Of a stretch of 64,000 nucleotides of DNA, positions 19,992 to 30,810 are shown piece by piece; within the stretch, counting starts at the first letter, position 1, and each line of letters starts with the position of its first letter. The stretch comes from Diospyros lotus (lineage: Eukaryota > Streptophyta > Magnoliopsida > Ericales > Ebenaceae), in assembly GCF_014633365.1 (NCBI RefSeq), contig NC_068350.1:9091922-9155921 (forward strand), in the 5' to 3' direction. A program made the position numbers and the translations under genes. The notes under the pieces were generated by a model, which did no database searches, was not told the origin of the DNA, and worked only from the letters and a program-made list of their open reading frames with translations.

Positions 19992-20937
19992 GGGTAAATC
20001 ACAACAATGGCCACCAAATTGATCATTAAAATTTAATTTTATACAAAATGATCATAAAAGTTGGAAATATTTTACAATTTGGTCACATTTAAAATTTTTT
20101 GGCATGCATTCATTGGAGCTTCTGTCGCGATGATAACATGGTGCTGGAATGGTGATGACATGGTAAATAGTCAAAGTCAAATGTTGAGTGTACAAAACTA
20201 CTAATGATAATGCACCACGTGACATAGCCCCATCCTCACCAAACTCATTCTCCTTCCTTTATCTTTCTTTCTTCTTGCATACGTCTACTACCCTCCCCTT
20301 TTAGTTGCTAATTGCCACCGTTCTCCTTCGACACTGCCTTCGCCTCGATCATCATTCGTCGTCGCCTCTATCGTTATTCTCCACTGCCACCATCAATGCT
20401 TCTTCTTTGCCAACCATTGCTTCATGCGTCAGTATTGCCGATCATTGCTGCTTCATTGTCATCTCCCTTTCCAACTACTTCGATTGTGCATAGAGAAGAA
20501 AAAGATAAGGGGTCACCACCGTTCGCTATCACCACCGCATTCATCCCCGTTAGTCATCGTTGCCATCAATGCTTTTGTTTCACCCATTAGTCATCGTTGT
20601 TTCGCTACTACTGCCTCCGACTGCTTTGGTCACGCATGGAGAAGAGAGAGAGAGGGGGGAAGGAGAATGAGTTTGGTGGGGATTGGGAGGGTTGTGCCAC
20701 ATGGCGCATTTTCATTAGTAGTTTTATACACTCAACATTTGACTGTGACTATTTGTTACGCTATTACCATGCCAACACCATGTCATCATCACAGTAAGAG
20801 CTCTTCTAAGTGCATGTTAAAAAAATTAAAATGTGATCAAATTATAAAATATTTTAAATTTTTGTAATCATTTATGAGGAATTAAAGTTTAGTGACTAAA
20901 GACACCCAAATTTGATTACCTTTGATGTGATTTATCC
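19992..20937. mobile_element. Foldback DNA element with long inverted arms
   Basis: The ends GGGTAAATCACA and TGTGATTTATCC are inverted, and similarity continues inward for about 250 bp (for example AGTCAAATGTTGAGTGTA at 20178 against ACACTCAACATTTGACT at 20728). Flanks TAAATTTA (19984-19991) and TAAATTTC (20938-20945) may be an 8-bp target duplication, as for hAT elements. The interior is a GC-richer stretch without a conserved domain. Confidence 0.6.
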
Positions 20938-20945
20938 TAAATTTC

Positions 20946-21533
20946 ACCTAAATAGGGTGTAATGTACCTGAAATAAATATATGCTGTGGATCCATTTTCT
21001 TTCCTTAAAAGAAAAAAATAAAAAACAAAGCCCCTAGGAAATAAATCAAATAACAAAGGAAGAACCATTAGGATGTTATTTTTAGGTTCTCAAATTTCGT
21101 GTTCGAGTCTTGCACAAGGGAGAAAACTCAATAAATAGAGATTATCTTAGAAATTGAAAAAATATCAAATCTCCCTTATCTAAGTGGAGAGATATTAGGA
21201 ATAAAAATTGACTATTAAATTTTTTAATTTATATCTCTTACTAGAATCCTCAAGCAAGAGGGTTCGTGATGGTTAGTTAATAAAAAGAAAAGAAAAAACA
21301 AACTGGAAAAGTTTGCAACTCTGTTTTAAATTTGCAGGGAAATTATCTGACATTTGCCGGAATGTCCAGCTAACGCACACGGTCAGCTGCCCGAAGTCCC
21401 CGCGGGTAGGGGTTCAAACTCCGAGGCCACTCCATTTTAGTACTACTCTCAGGATGCCATTTTAGAATTCAGATTAGCCACTTCAACACCACCGCCACCA
21501 CATCACCGCCGCCGGGGAAGGTGGCGCGTGGGG
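20946..21533. other. Upstream region of the XB3-like gene with tRNA-like B boxes
   Basis: Two short segments carry sequences resembling the pol III B box: GTGTTCGAGTCTTGC at about 21101 and GGGTTCAAACTCCG at about 21409. They may be SINE fragments. The 50 bp before the start codon are rich in CCACC and GCC. Confidence 0.35.
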
Positions 21534-22284
21534 ATGGGTCAGGGACTCAGTTGCAGAGAATCCCGTGAACATGGATTGTTCAGTGCCATCCAGAATGGTG
21601 AGCTTGAGACAGTGACGGCCATGGTTGATGAAGAACCAAGCGTTTTAGAGCTCGCCACCGTTCGTGGGCGGCTCTCGCCACTCCATGTCGCCGCCGCAAA
21701 TGGCCAAATCCTGGTGGGTTCTTATTTCTTCGTGGGTTCTATTGATGTTCTCAATCTGGGTATTGTTTTTTTGATATGTTTTTTTATGGGTTTTGTATTT
21801 GGTGTTGGGTTTCAATGGCGGGTAGGTTCTTTCTATGCTCTTGGATCGGTGTCTCAATCCGGATGTATTGAATCTCCGGAAACAGGTGAGTTCCATTTAA
21901 GCCTCGTTTTCCCTGATCTTCCCGAAAAATGTGTAGCGATTTCTCTGCATTGATTGCTTTTGTTTATGATTGATTTAGACCCCATTGATGTTAGCCGCAA
22001 TGCACGGGAAGGTTTCCTGCGTGGAAAGGCTTATTCAAGCAGGAGCTAATGTAAGTAGCTTTAGATTACCTCTTTTAGCTAATAAGTTTCTCGTGTAAGT
22101 TTGTTTATTTGATTGAAGAAGAGAAATTGATTGTTTTCTTTTTTTATATGAAATTGATTAGATTTTGACGTTTGATTCACTCCATGGGAGAACCTGTTTG
22201 CATTATGCTGCTTTCTATGGCCATCCAGATTGCTTGCAAGTTATTCTTTTCAGCTGCCTGTTCAATTCTGTGGCCCATTCCTGG

Positions 22285-22346
<62 letters not shown>

Positions 22347-24132
22347 GCACGCACGCACGCACAAGAGGAGTTATGAAAACTGACACCGAAAACTAACACA
22401 AAAAAATTGATGGGATTTTGAAACGGCTAATAGGTAGTTATTGTTTTTGTTTGATTGATTGGCTTTGAGTACAGGGGATTCACAAGGTTTGTGAACATCA
22501 GAGATAAAAATGGAGCAACCCCACTGCACTTAGCAGCCCGGCAAGGAAGGCGGGAGTGTGTACGCATTCTATTAGAAAATGGGGCTCTTGTTTGTGCCTC
22601 TACTGGAGGATATGGGTAACTCTTTGACCCCAAAGTCTTCTGGTGTAATGATGTAGCTTTATCAATTAATGTATCCGTGTTGATCGAAGTTGTGGTTGCA
22701 GTTACGCAGGGAATGCACCGCTTCATTTGGCTGCTCGTAGGGGTTCTTTGGATTGCGTTCGAGAGTTACTTGCTTGGGGTGCTGATCGACTCCAAAGAGA
22801 TTCATCTGGGTAAACTTCTAATTTGATTGTCATTAGTTTTTCTTACTTCCCCTGGTTCAGAAAGATGCCACATAATCTAAATAATTAACTGCAGTCCTTG
22901 AGTCCAAGCTCTTTGATGTTGAATATATATGTTTGATTCCTTGATCTTGCTCTTACCAAGCGTTTTTCCTGATAGAGAACATGAAATTTGAATAGTGGCT
23001 ATTTAAACTCTATCCCGGGTTTTTTTGTTTTGAATGATTCCATCTTAGTAATAATTCGAACTGCCCCTTATAGGTGAGATTTACTTTGAGTGAATTAAAC
23101 TATACATCATTAGCAGATGATATCTTGGCAGGAGAACACCTTACATGGTTGCTTTGAACCACAAGCACGGAGCATGTGCAGCATTATTGAACCCATCAGC
23201 GCCAGCGCCTCTCATCTGGCCGGCAGCTTTGAAGTTCATCACTGAGCTTAATCAAGAGGCAAAAGCATTATTAGAGAGGGCTCTAGTCGAGACAAACAAG
23301 GAAAGAGAAAAGGCTATTTTGAAGGAGACGGCTTACTCACCTCCATCGCCATTGCATTCAGAAGCAGGGGTTGGTGATGATATATCAGAGGTAAATTGCC
23401 TTCAATCTAAACTTGGTAGTTTCTAGTTTCTGTTCCATCTGTCCTTAACTATAGAATGAGATACATGCCAATTCCATTCATCTAATGAACACGACACTGA
23501 AGAATCTCTGTAGTTTTGGATTCCAGGACGAGGGGATTTTCCCCGTGTACCAGTAGACATGAAATGATATCGCTATTTGGCCTAGTTTTAAGAGTCCTTT
23601 ATGCAGCATAAGAGAATCATGTTCATAAAAGGAAAAGGTTCCGGCATGGAGTTGAAAGAAAGGCATTCACTTTTCTCTAAATCTGTAAAATAGAGAGAGA
23701 TTAGTCTTTGATGGACAGTTACTATCTGAACAGGGTAGCGAAGGTGAGTTCTGCTGCATCTGCTTCGACCAGCATTGCACAATTAAGATTCAAACTTGCG
23801 GCCACCAAATGTGTGCCAATTGCACCATAGCCCTGTGCTGTCACAAGCAGCCCGATCCATTCACACCCATTGCCAAGGCCCCGGTTTGCCCCTTCTGCCG
23901 GAGCAACATTACCCAATTAGTAATCGCCGAGTCCAAAACCAAGAAGGATGCTGAATCACAACAACTCAGCCCTTCAAAGCCAAGGTTATCGAGGAAATGC
24001 TTCAGTGCCAGCGAAGGCGGCGGCAGCAGCAGCATCAAGAGCATGCCCGCCATGGGGCCATTTGGGAAGTTGGGTGGCCGCACTTTGGGGAAAGCTGCTG
24101 GTGGATGCGATGAAGGGGTCGATAAGCCTTAA
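21534..24132 (+). CDS. XB3/XBAT-type E3 ubiquitin ligase (ankyrin repeats plus RING)
   Basis: Eight exons: 21534-21713, 21826-21885, 21979-22050, 22162-22283, 22475-22615, 22702-22809, 23132-23390, 23734-24132. All have GT-AG borders and joined phases, giving 446 aa, like rice XB3 and Arabidopsis XBAT proteins. The start MGQGLSC at 21534 carries the N-myristoylation-type Gly2 of the family; the ATG is preferred over the in-frame GTG at 21528. Residues about 12-275 hold ankyrin repeats ([55 protein letters not shown]). The RING finger is at about 321-375 (CCIC, CGHQMC, CPFC). Such ligases attach ubiquitin to targets at membranes and act in immunity, ethylene synthesis or root growth, depending on the member. 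The tail after the RING is Ser/Gly-rich. Exon 4 ends directly before a long CT repeat. Confidence 0.93.
22286..22362. repeat. (CT)n(AC)n(GCAC)n microsatellite at a splice donor
   Basis: The tract begins two bases after the GT of intron 4 of the XB3-like gene (exon ends 22283). It runs about 42 bp of CT, then CA, then GCAC units. Confidence 0.92.
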
Positions 24133-24430
24133 GAATTGGCATTAATCCGTCTATGTTGATGCAATGGGGAATGGAAGCTGTTTTTGGTGTTGTGAACTCT
24201 TCTTGCACTTCAAATCGAAGATGCAAAACAAATTTGAGGTCCTATTCATTAGCTGAATGCTACTGTTGTTTTCGTTCTCTCTTTTGATATAAGATTACAC
24301 TTGGCAAAATGTATCCAAATCATGGACTCTTAGTGCTACTTCTATGAATCCGGGAATCTTCATAAGAAATATGCTACATGTTCTTGATTTTATACACGAT
24401 ACACTTGTCTCTATCCTTTTAAGTTCATCT

Positions 24431-24470
<40 letters not shown>

Positions 24471-24773
24471 TACACATCACCAAATTTAAATATAATTCAT
24501 TTAAAGCAATACAAAATAAATTCATTGAAAATATTAAAAATAAAATAAAAATTCAAATAATAAAGTATAATTGGTAAAGTTGTTGAATCAATATACAACA
24601 TCATACATAAATTTAAAACACCTTCAAGATTTTGGATTCATACTTGTTTGACCCGTGATCAAGAATAAGATGAAAGTAATTTACAAAACTCTACTAATTA
24701 GGAAAATTGTCCAGACAAATCTTCCTCTTTTGTGGGACTCTAAGAGACATGAGAAATTGAAGTGATCTAATAT
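24133..24773 (+). other. 3' region of the XB3-like gene and intergenic DNA
   Basis: Probable 3' UTR followed by AT-rich DNA. A (TA)n(CA)n microsatellite is at about 24431-24472. No other gene seen. Confidence 0.6.
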
Positions 24774-24778
24774 ATTAT

Positions 24779-25433
24779 TGTTGACGTTCAATTTCAGCCA
24801 ACCCCGATTCATCTTGGGCTGCGGTGAGTAAGTCCAAAGTATCAAGAAGAAGAAAATAAAGATCTCAGACGTGAATTGACACCAGAATGTTTACGTGGTT
24901 CGGCCAGAACGATACCTACTCCACGACTGCACTCTGATTATTCCTTCAGAATGGCGGTGTCTCCTCCTTCTTTTTGTCCCTCTAACCCCTATTTGTGCTG
25001 AGTGGTCCTTACAATTTAAATAATATATAGAAATATAAAGACTACATAATGAGAGACAAATGGCCCTTATCGTTTACACAAAATTGGGAGTGAGATCCCC
25101 ATTACGAGGAGCATGGGCTGTTGCAAATAAATTAAATGGACCCTACCCCTGACTTCTCAGCAGCTTTACCACTTATGCGAGTTGGAGGTTTTAGGCCAGC
25201 GACCTAGATAGTCCAGCGAACTGAAGAGCATTGCCGAGAGCTCGTTAGTCGATAGCTAAGAGCTCGTTGGGAGCTTCTCGGGAGTTCGCCAGGTGCTCGA
25301 TTTACGAGTTTCGAATTTCGATGATGGCTGGACTTTCTTTGGCGAGGTCATCTGGGTCTTCTTGGCTTCAGGTGGGCCGATCCATCAAATCGAGTCTGGC
25401 ACATGTGAAATGATATAGGAAATACATATAACA
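24779..25433. mobile_element. Solo LTR, 655 bp
   Basis: Starts TGTTGACGTTCAATTTC and ends ACATATAACA, with perfect target duplications ATTAT at 24774-24778 and 25434-25438. It contains the ACGTGGTTCGGC segment common in plant LTR leaders. It inserted beside or into the copia remnant on its right. Confidence 0.78.
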
Positions 25434-25438
25434 ATTAT

Positions 25439-27860
25439 ATCATGTCACTAATTAAGACTCAATATAACCTCTAACCTTTAATGACATATCATATTTCATA
25501 ATATGTACGCATATAAAACAAATATAGCAATAAATGTCTATAAAAGAACCAAAGAAACAGAATAAGGTGACATAAGTTCAAACAAGACGAGTCATACTCC
25601 CGTTAGGAGAGAACATTAAGAGACTCTTTAATACCCATGCTGTCAACATATCTACCAAAGTCAATAGGCCCAAGAGGCTTGGTTGGAGGATTAGCAATCA
25701 TGTTCTTTTTGTCTCTATATGCTCAAAATAGACACCTCCCTGCTCTACTCACTTCTCTAATTTTGAAAATTTTTAGCTCAATGTATTTTGCTCCACCAGA
25801 ATTCCTAGCATTCTTTGAAAAAGAAGACTGCAATCACATTATCACAGTGAATTTTCATGGTTCTAGAAATGGAATCTACAACCTTAAGTCCATAAATGGA
25901 ATTTCAAAGCCATTTAGCATGGGCCCCAGCCTCAAAACAGGCTACAACTTCAGCTTGGATGGTGGATGAAGTCTCGATATATGGACTGTATGCACTTTCC
26001 ACGAAATAACACCACTTGCCAATATGAAAATACAGTCAACAGTAGATTTTCCATCTTTCAAAATTCCAACGTTACCAGCATTAGAGTACCCAATTACTTC
26101 AAGTTTATTTTAACCCTTCTACAAACCAACATATGATTCTTGATTTTTTGCAAATATCACATCGCCTTTTTTGCAGCTATCCAATAATCATGACTAGGAT
26201 TTGATGAAAATCTTCCGAGCACATTTGTTCACAACTTAAGCAACATCCGATCTTGTGTAAATTTGAGAATAAATTAAACTCTCAATAACACTGACATAAG
26301 TATTAAAGTCTTGACTTATCTTCTTTACCATGTAGACCTTCGAAGTGAAACTTCGCTAATTCAATCCTGAGGCTGTGTTTCAGGAGCATCAACTTGTGGA
26401 GTAAGAGATTCTTGGGCTTCAACAGTAGCCCTTTGAGCAGTGAGTACTGGCAATCCACTATTAGAAGGCAAAGGTATGGTGATAAGCTTAGTTTGACTAT
26501 CTGAATGAGAATCAACAATACTAGCCATTTTATTATCAACAATTGAATTAGCGGGAGTATCATAGACTGATGCTCAAGAAACTTAGCTATTTGGAACCAG
26601 AGTCGGTTATGAGATTTTGGGGTCACTTAGCCCATAAATTAAAATTTTATTGGGATCTTAAATTTTTAAAACTTTAAATCAAATATGATATTAACGATTT
26701 ACACGATTGACTTTTAAATTTAAAAAATTTAACTGAAAACTTTTAAAGGTCCAATGACTAAAGTATTAATTTTTCTTACAAAATTTCAATATATAAATGA
26801 TATTTATTGTTTAAAAAACATTAAAATGTAGAAAAATTTACTAGACATTAATTTTTTTACAAAATTTATGGAATTAATATTTATTATTTAGAAAATATTA
26901 AAATGTAAAAAAATTCAAACGTGATGGTGGAGTGGCTTGACTTGAACTAGTGACCTAAAAATTTTTCGATTTACAACCCACCATTTTACTAACTAAGCTC
27001 GAATAAAATTGATGTAAATTATGTATCTTATTGCGTATTTATTATATTTTTAACGTTTATATTCAAAATCTGAACTTGACTTTTGAGAACTTCTACGGTT
27101 GGGGGCCTAGGCGGCCACTTTGGTCGCCTACCCTTAGGGCTAGTCTAGTTTGATACTCAATTATTCTTGTATTACATATATAATAATAAAATCTATACTC
27201 CTTAATGAGAATGACGTGGATATCCAATGAAAAAACCTTGAATGAATGGATGATCCATCTTTTTTCTCAAAAGGGTTATAGATTCTAACCTCAGACATGA
27301 TAGTGGTCGAGACTGAGTTTTCTTTGAATCCATGGTTCAAAAAGGTGTTTTTAAAACAAACTTAGTAGGGACCCTGTTCACAATATGCAAAGAGCAGTTT
27401 TTATGGCTTCACTATTCTACTCATCATGCTGTAAGTGTGCGATTACGCTTTTTAGTCACACCATTTTGTTTATAACTATCAGGCATGGTATATTGGGCAA
27501 TAATCCCACATTCCAATAAGTATATATTTGGCAAATGAACCCATAAGTTGGCCTGCATCTCCATGTTTGCTAAAATACTCACCACCAACCAGAGTCTTAT
27601 AATTCGAGCCATCCAACATTTGAATTGTGGCAATGTTATCGTTAATTATAGCAACGGTAACTGTTCAAGAAAACAAGTGGCAAACATATCAAATATATAT
27701 AATGGGCAAACAAAGAAGGGATTGGATCCTTACAACAAAATGAAATATAACCGTAAAAACCCACAATTAAATATGATAGGGATTGAATACTTCGATCGGA
27801 ACTATAATTCTCAAGTGACCGACGAACACAACAACCCACAGACCAGGTACGACACATAAG
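25439..27860 (-). pseudogene. Internally deleted Ty1/copia remnant
   Basis: Read on the minus strand: a leader (about 27860-27660), a gag start (IATIQMLDGSNYK) that jumps straight into integrase (VGGEYF, then AQYTMPDSYKQNG and RNRTL, 27424-27600) and on to about 27200 (VRIYNPFEKKDGS), unrelated DNA at about 26640-27170, the end of reverse transcriptase at about 26200-26340, and RNase H (AIQAEVVACFEAGAHAKWL near 25950, CDNVIAV near 25850, MIANPPTKPLGPIDF near 25690). Many stops and frameshifts. Protease and most of reverse transcriptase are missing. Confidence 0.72.
26640..27170. mobile_element. Unclassified insertion in the copia remnant
   Basis: This AT-rich stretch interrupts the copia homology. 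Its right part has GGGGCCTAGGCGGCC (about 27102), a terminus-like motif seen in plant DNA elements. I cannot find matching inverted ends or target duplications, so the limits are approximate. Confidence 0.3.
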
Positions 27861-27950
27861 TTCAGTTTCATGAAAGAAGTACTATTTATTCTCTAACGAG
27901 AAATCCGTCTTCCATTTCCAACTCTTGAACATGAACATGGTAAATTGAAT

Positions 27951-28579
27951 TCAATGATCAACTCGTCCGCACAAGCATGAGAACGCATAAGGAGCTCCAT
28001 GCGAATCCAGCCAAGAACTTGACAGAGGGTTTTGATCGGAAATCGAGAAATCATCTGGAAAACCGGTGGACGGAATCTGTTTGCCGGAGGCGGCTCTCCT
28101 CTCTGCTTCAAGAAAGTGACCGAGCGAAGGAGTGGTGGTGGTTGTACTGTTGACGTCAGTGCTCACCTTTGAGCACAGAGAGAACATCCAAGGCTTGGAT
28201 TTGCAGGTCTTCTTCTCAGGCGAGGTTTCCGGCGGTCTTCCCCTCGTGGATCTTCTGGAGAGCTCGAGGACGGTGGAAACGCCGATGAGGCTGCCCAGAG
28301 TGGTGCTATTGCGGAGGAAGAAAGAACCGGTCGACTGAAAGAGACCATGGATACTAGAATTATGACGAGGAGAAGGAGAGAGAGAGAGAGAGAGAGTAGG
28401 GGAAGCATTGAAGAAATGAAACTGACCTGCGAATCGAGATCGGAAGAAGAGTCGGTACTGGAAGAGGTGAAGGAGATTGATCCATTACGATCGTGATTGA
28501 CTCTCAACAACCGAGCTCTTGAATTCAGTGGTTGCAGGCCGAGAGGCCACCCATCTTGCTGCTGCGATTCAACCGGCAT
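27951..28579 (-). CDS. Uncharacterised At3g17950-like protein
   Basis: Two exons on the minus strand, 28427-28579 and 27951-28334, joined in phase across a 92-bp intron (donor GTCAGT, acceptor TTTCAG), give 178 aa. Features shared with the plant family named after Arabidopsis At3g17950: an N-terminal GWPLGLQPLN, then SFTSSSTDSSSDLDSQSTGSF, TTLGSLIGVSTVLELSRRSTRGR, KPWMFSLCSK and SLGHFLEAERRAA near the C-terminus. Function is unknown to me; no catalytic motif, signal peptide or membrane segment is seen. The Ser-rich N-terminus and scattered basic patches suggest a regulatory or scaffold protein. The intron carries a GA/CT repeat and the 5' region has further GA repeats and a G-run. Confidence 0.85.
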
Positions 28580-28810
28580 GGATCAAAATGGAAATGCCAG
28601 GGAAACCCAGTTGCAGAGAGAGAGAGAGAGCGAGGAATCGCCATTTTTGATCTGCAACTGGGCAGATGGTTATGTAGCAGAGAGAGAAGGGGGGGGGGGG
28701 GGGGGGTGGCGCGGGGCTTGGCTGGGCGGGGTGGACATGGGAATTGGGAAGGAATAATGGTTGCACAGGGAGCTGTGCGATAAGGCCAAGACACTGTACG
28801 TGGGTCAGAG
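28580..28810 (-). promoter_or_regulatory. GA-repeat and G-run upstream region of the At3g17950-like gene
   Basis: GAGA tracts lie at about 28615-28631 and 28679-28688, followed by a run of about 17 G at 28690-28706. These are probably in the 5' UTR or proximal promoter. GAGA repeats are bound by plant BPC proteins; whether this applies here is unknown. Confidence 0.45.
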
Positions 28811-30685
28811 CAGAGCAGAGGAGGGGCCGGGGAAGAAGCTGCTCTTTATCGTTTCCTCTTTAATGACAAAAATGGCCTCGGCCAACTCATAAGCTGTCTC
28901 CATAAAAATAGACTGTTATATCATGCCTCCTGTCCTGTTATGTTAACCTTTCAGGGACTCTCGAAAGGGCTATCATAGTCTTTTTCTTTTTCGTTACGGG
29001 TGGTTGATTGATTACTTGGTTATAAAGTTTAAAGACAAAACTGATGGACGCTGCCTTTCTGCATAATTAATAGAGATAACTCTGGTAAGAATTGACAATC
29101 TCATCATAGGATGTAGGCACCCCCAGTACAATGGGAAACTGTTCTCTGTCGATGCTCTCTTTCCCTCTATTTGCTTTTACCTGCAAAAAAACAACAAACA
29201 ACTGTCATGATGAGTGGGTCTCAGAGGAGGAGTACATCAGCACATTGTCGTCAAAGCTCAAGAATCATGATGGCTATGCCTATGTTATATAGATCTCTTT
29301 CATTAAGTCTGGGTTGGGGAGTGGGCATTGGGCTCCATGCTTTTGGCATCATCTCGGGATCGCATGATCCTTGCCATCCTACGAACCGTTTCGGGGGTGG
29401 CATTCTACCAGGAGACAGATGGTGATAACACATTTGTGCATTCTCCCAGGAGACAGAGGAGTCCATTTAAGGTACGTCAGTAGTATTTGTTGAATAATCA
29501 CGTCGCCTTAATTTTACTAAATTGAGTTAGTTGCTTAACTGTTAAATCTTCAATCATTTTTGCTCATAGTTATATTATGTCGTGGATTTGATGAATTAGA
29601 TGTTACGATTACCTATTTACCATCACGGGCCATGCTCTAAGAGTGATTATAGGCTAATTTGACTCTTTTTTTTTTTTTTAATAATGCTTAAGTTGAGTAA
29701 CGTTTAAGTAGTTGATAGCGTTTAAATTGATAATGTCCTTGGATAGATATATTTTTAAATTGTTAATGAATATTTATGTATTTAGTTTGTAAAAGTTAAT
29801 AAACTATCAAAATTTGACAAAATAGATATACTACTAAATAATAAGAATAAAATTTTAAAAATATTAATTTTTAATACAAAAAATTAAATATATTAATATA
29901 ACATACATTAATATTTATAATATATATTATATATATACATATACAGCCAGTGAATGATGGGGGTATGGGTTGAAAACGATGGAGACAATAGGATTGGCAA
30001 ATGGGGGCGACAATGGTGAGATGAGGTGGCAATGGAGGCAGCGGACGACAAGTCGATCAAGGCGATGGACAACGAGTTGGGGCGATAACGATAGTGACGA
30101 TTGGGGTGATGGACGATAGACTACGGGCAACGACAATTGCTGAGGCGACGACGAGGGTAATTGCGACAGACATGACAAACTGTGGTTGTTGAAGAGGGTC
30201 TGGAGATAAAGGGAATGGTGTTGGATAGGATGAAGATAGAGTTATGGGTTAGAAATAAGAAGAATTTATGAAGGTAAATCGATAAATTAGTTAGTCAACT
30301 TAGCTTTTAATCTAACCTCATATAATTTTTTCTAAAAAGTTGTTGGAGTAGTGTTTAAGCTACCTAACTTAAACGTTGTTAAATATATTTAAATATTTTA
30401 CTCACTTTTCTTAATAATTTATAAGTTATATTTGATATAACTTATAAGCGGTCAAAACCGCTTTATTAAACTAAGCATACATAAGGTTTTAATTTTTTTT
30501 AACTTTAGAAATAAATATCAATAAATTACCCCATATCCCATGGAAATTTCGAAAAAATAATTGTAATATAGCATATTACAATTCTGACTTTTTTAACACA
30601 TATAAACAACTTAATCAAGAAAAGATAAATAAATAAATAAATTACGAGGGAAGCGAAGCAAAGCCAGTCATTTTACAAGCAAAAC
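28811..30685. other. Intergenic region with a possible DNA element
   Basis: No gene recognised. From about 29660 to 30480, AT-rich arms with loosely inverted segments (GCTTAAGTTGAGTAACG against AGCTACCTAACTTAAACG) flank a GC-richer core of GGCGACAATGG-like sequence, which may be an old non-autonomous DNA element. Confidence 0.35.
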
Positions 30686-30810
30686 TGCTTAGACTGGAAC
30701 TCTCATCCATAAGTAGTATCCTTTCCCGTGCAGAATTTCCACATGATCCGAGAGGTAAGAGGAAAGAATTAATGGAATCAACGAAAGAATGGAGCTTAAT
30801 TTGATGCCTT

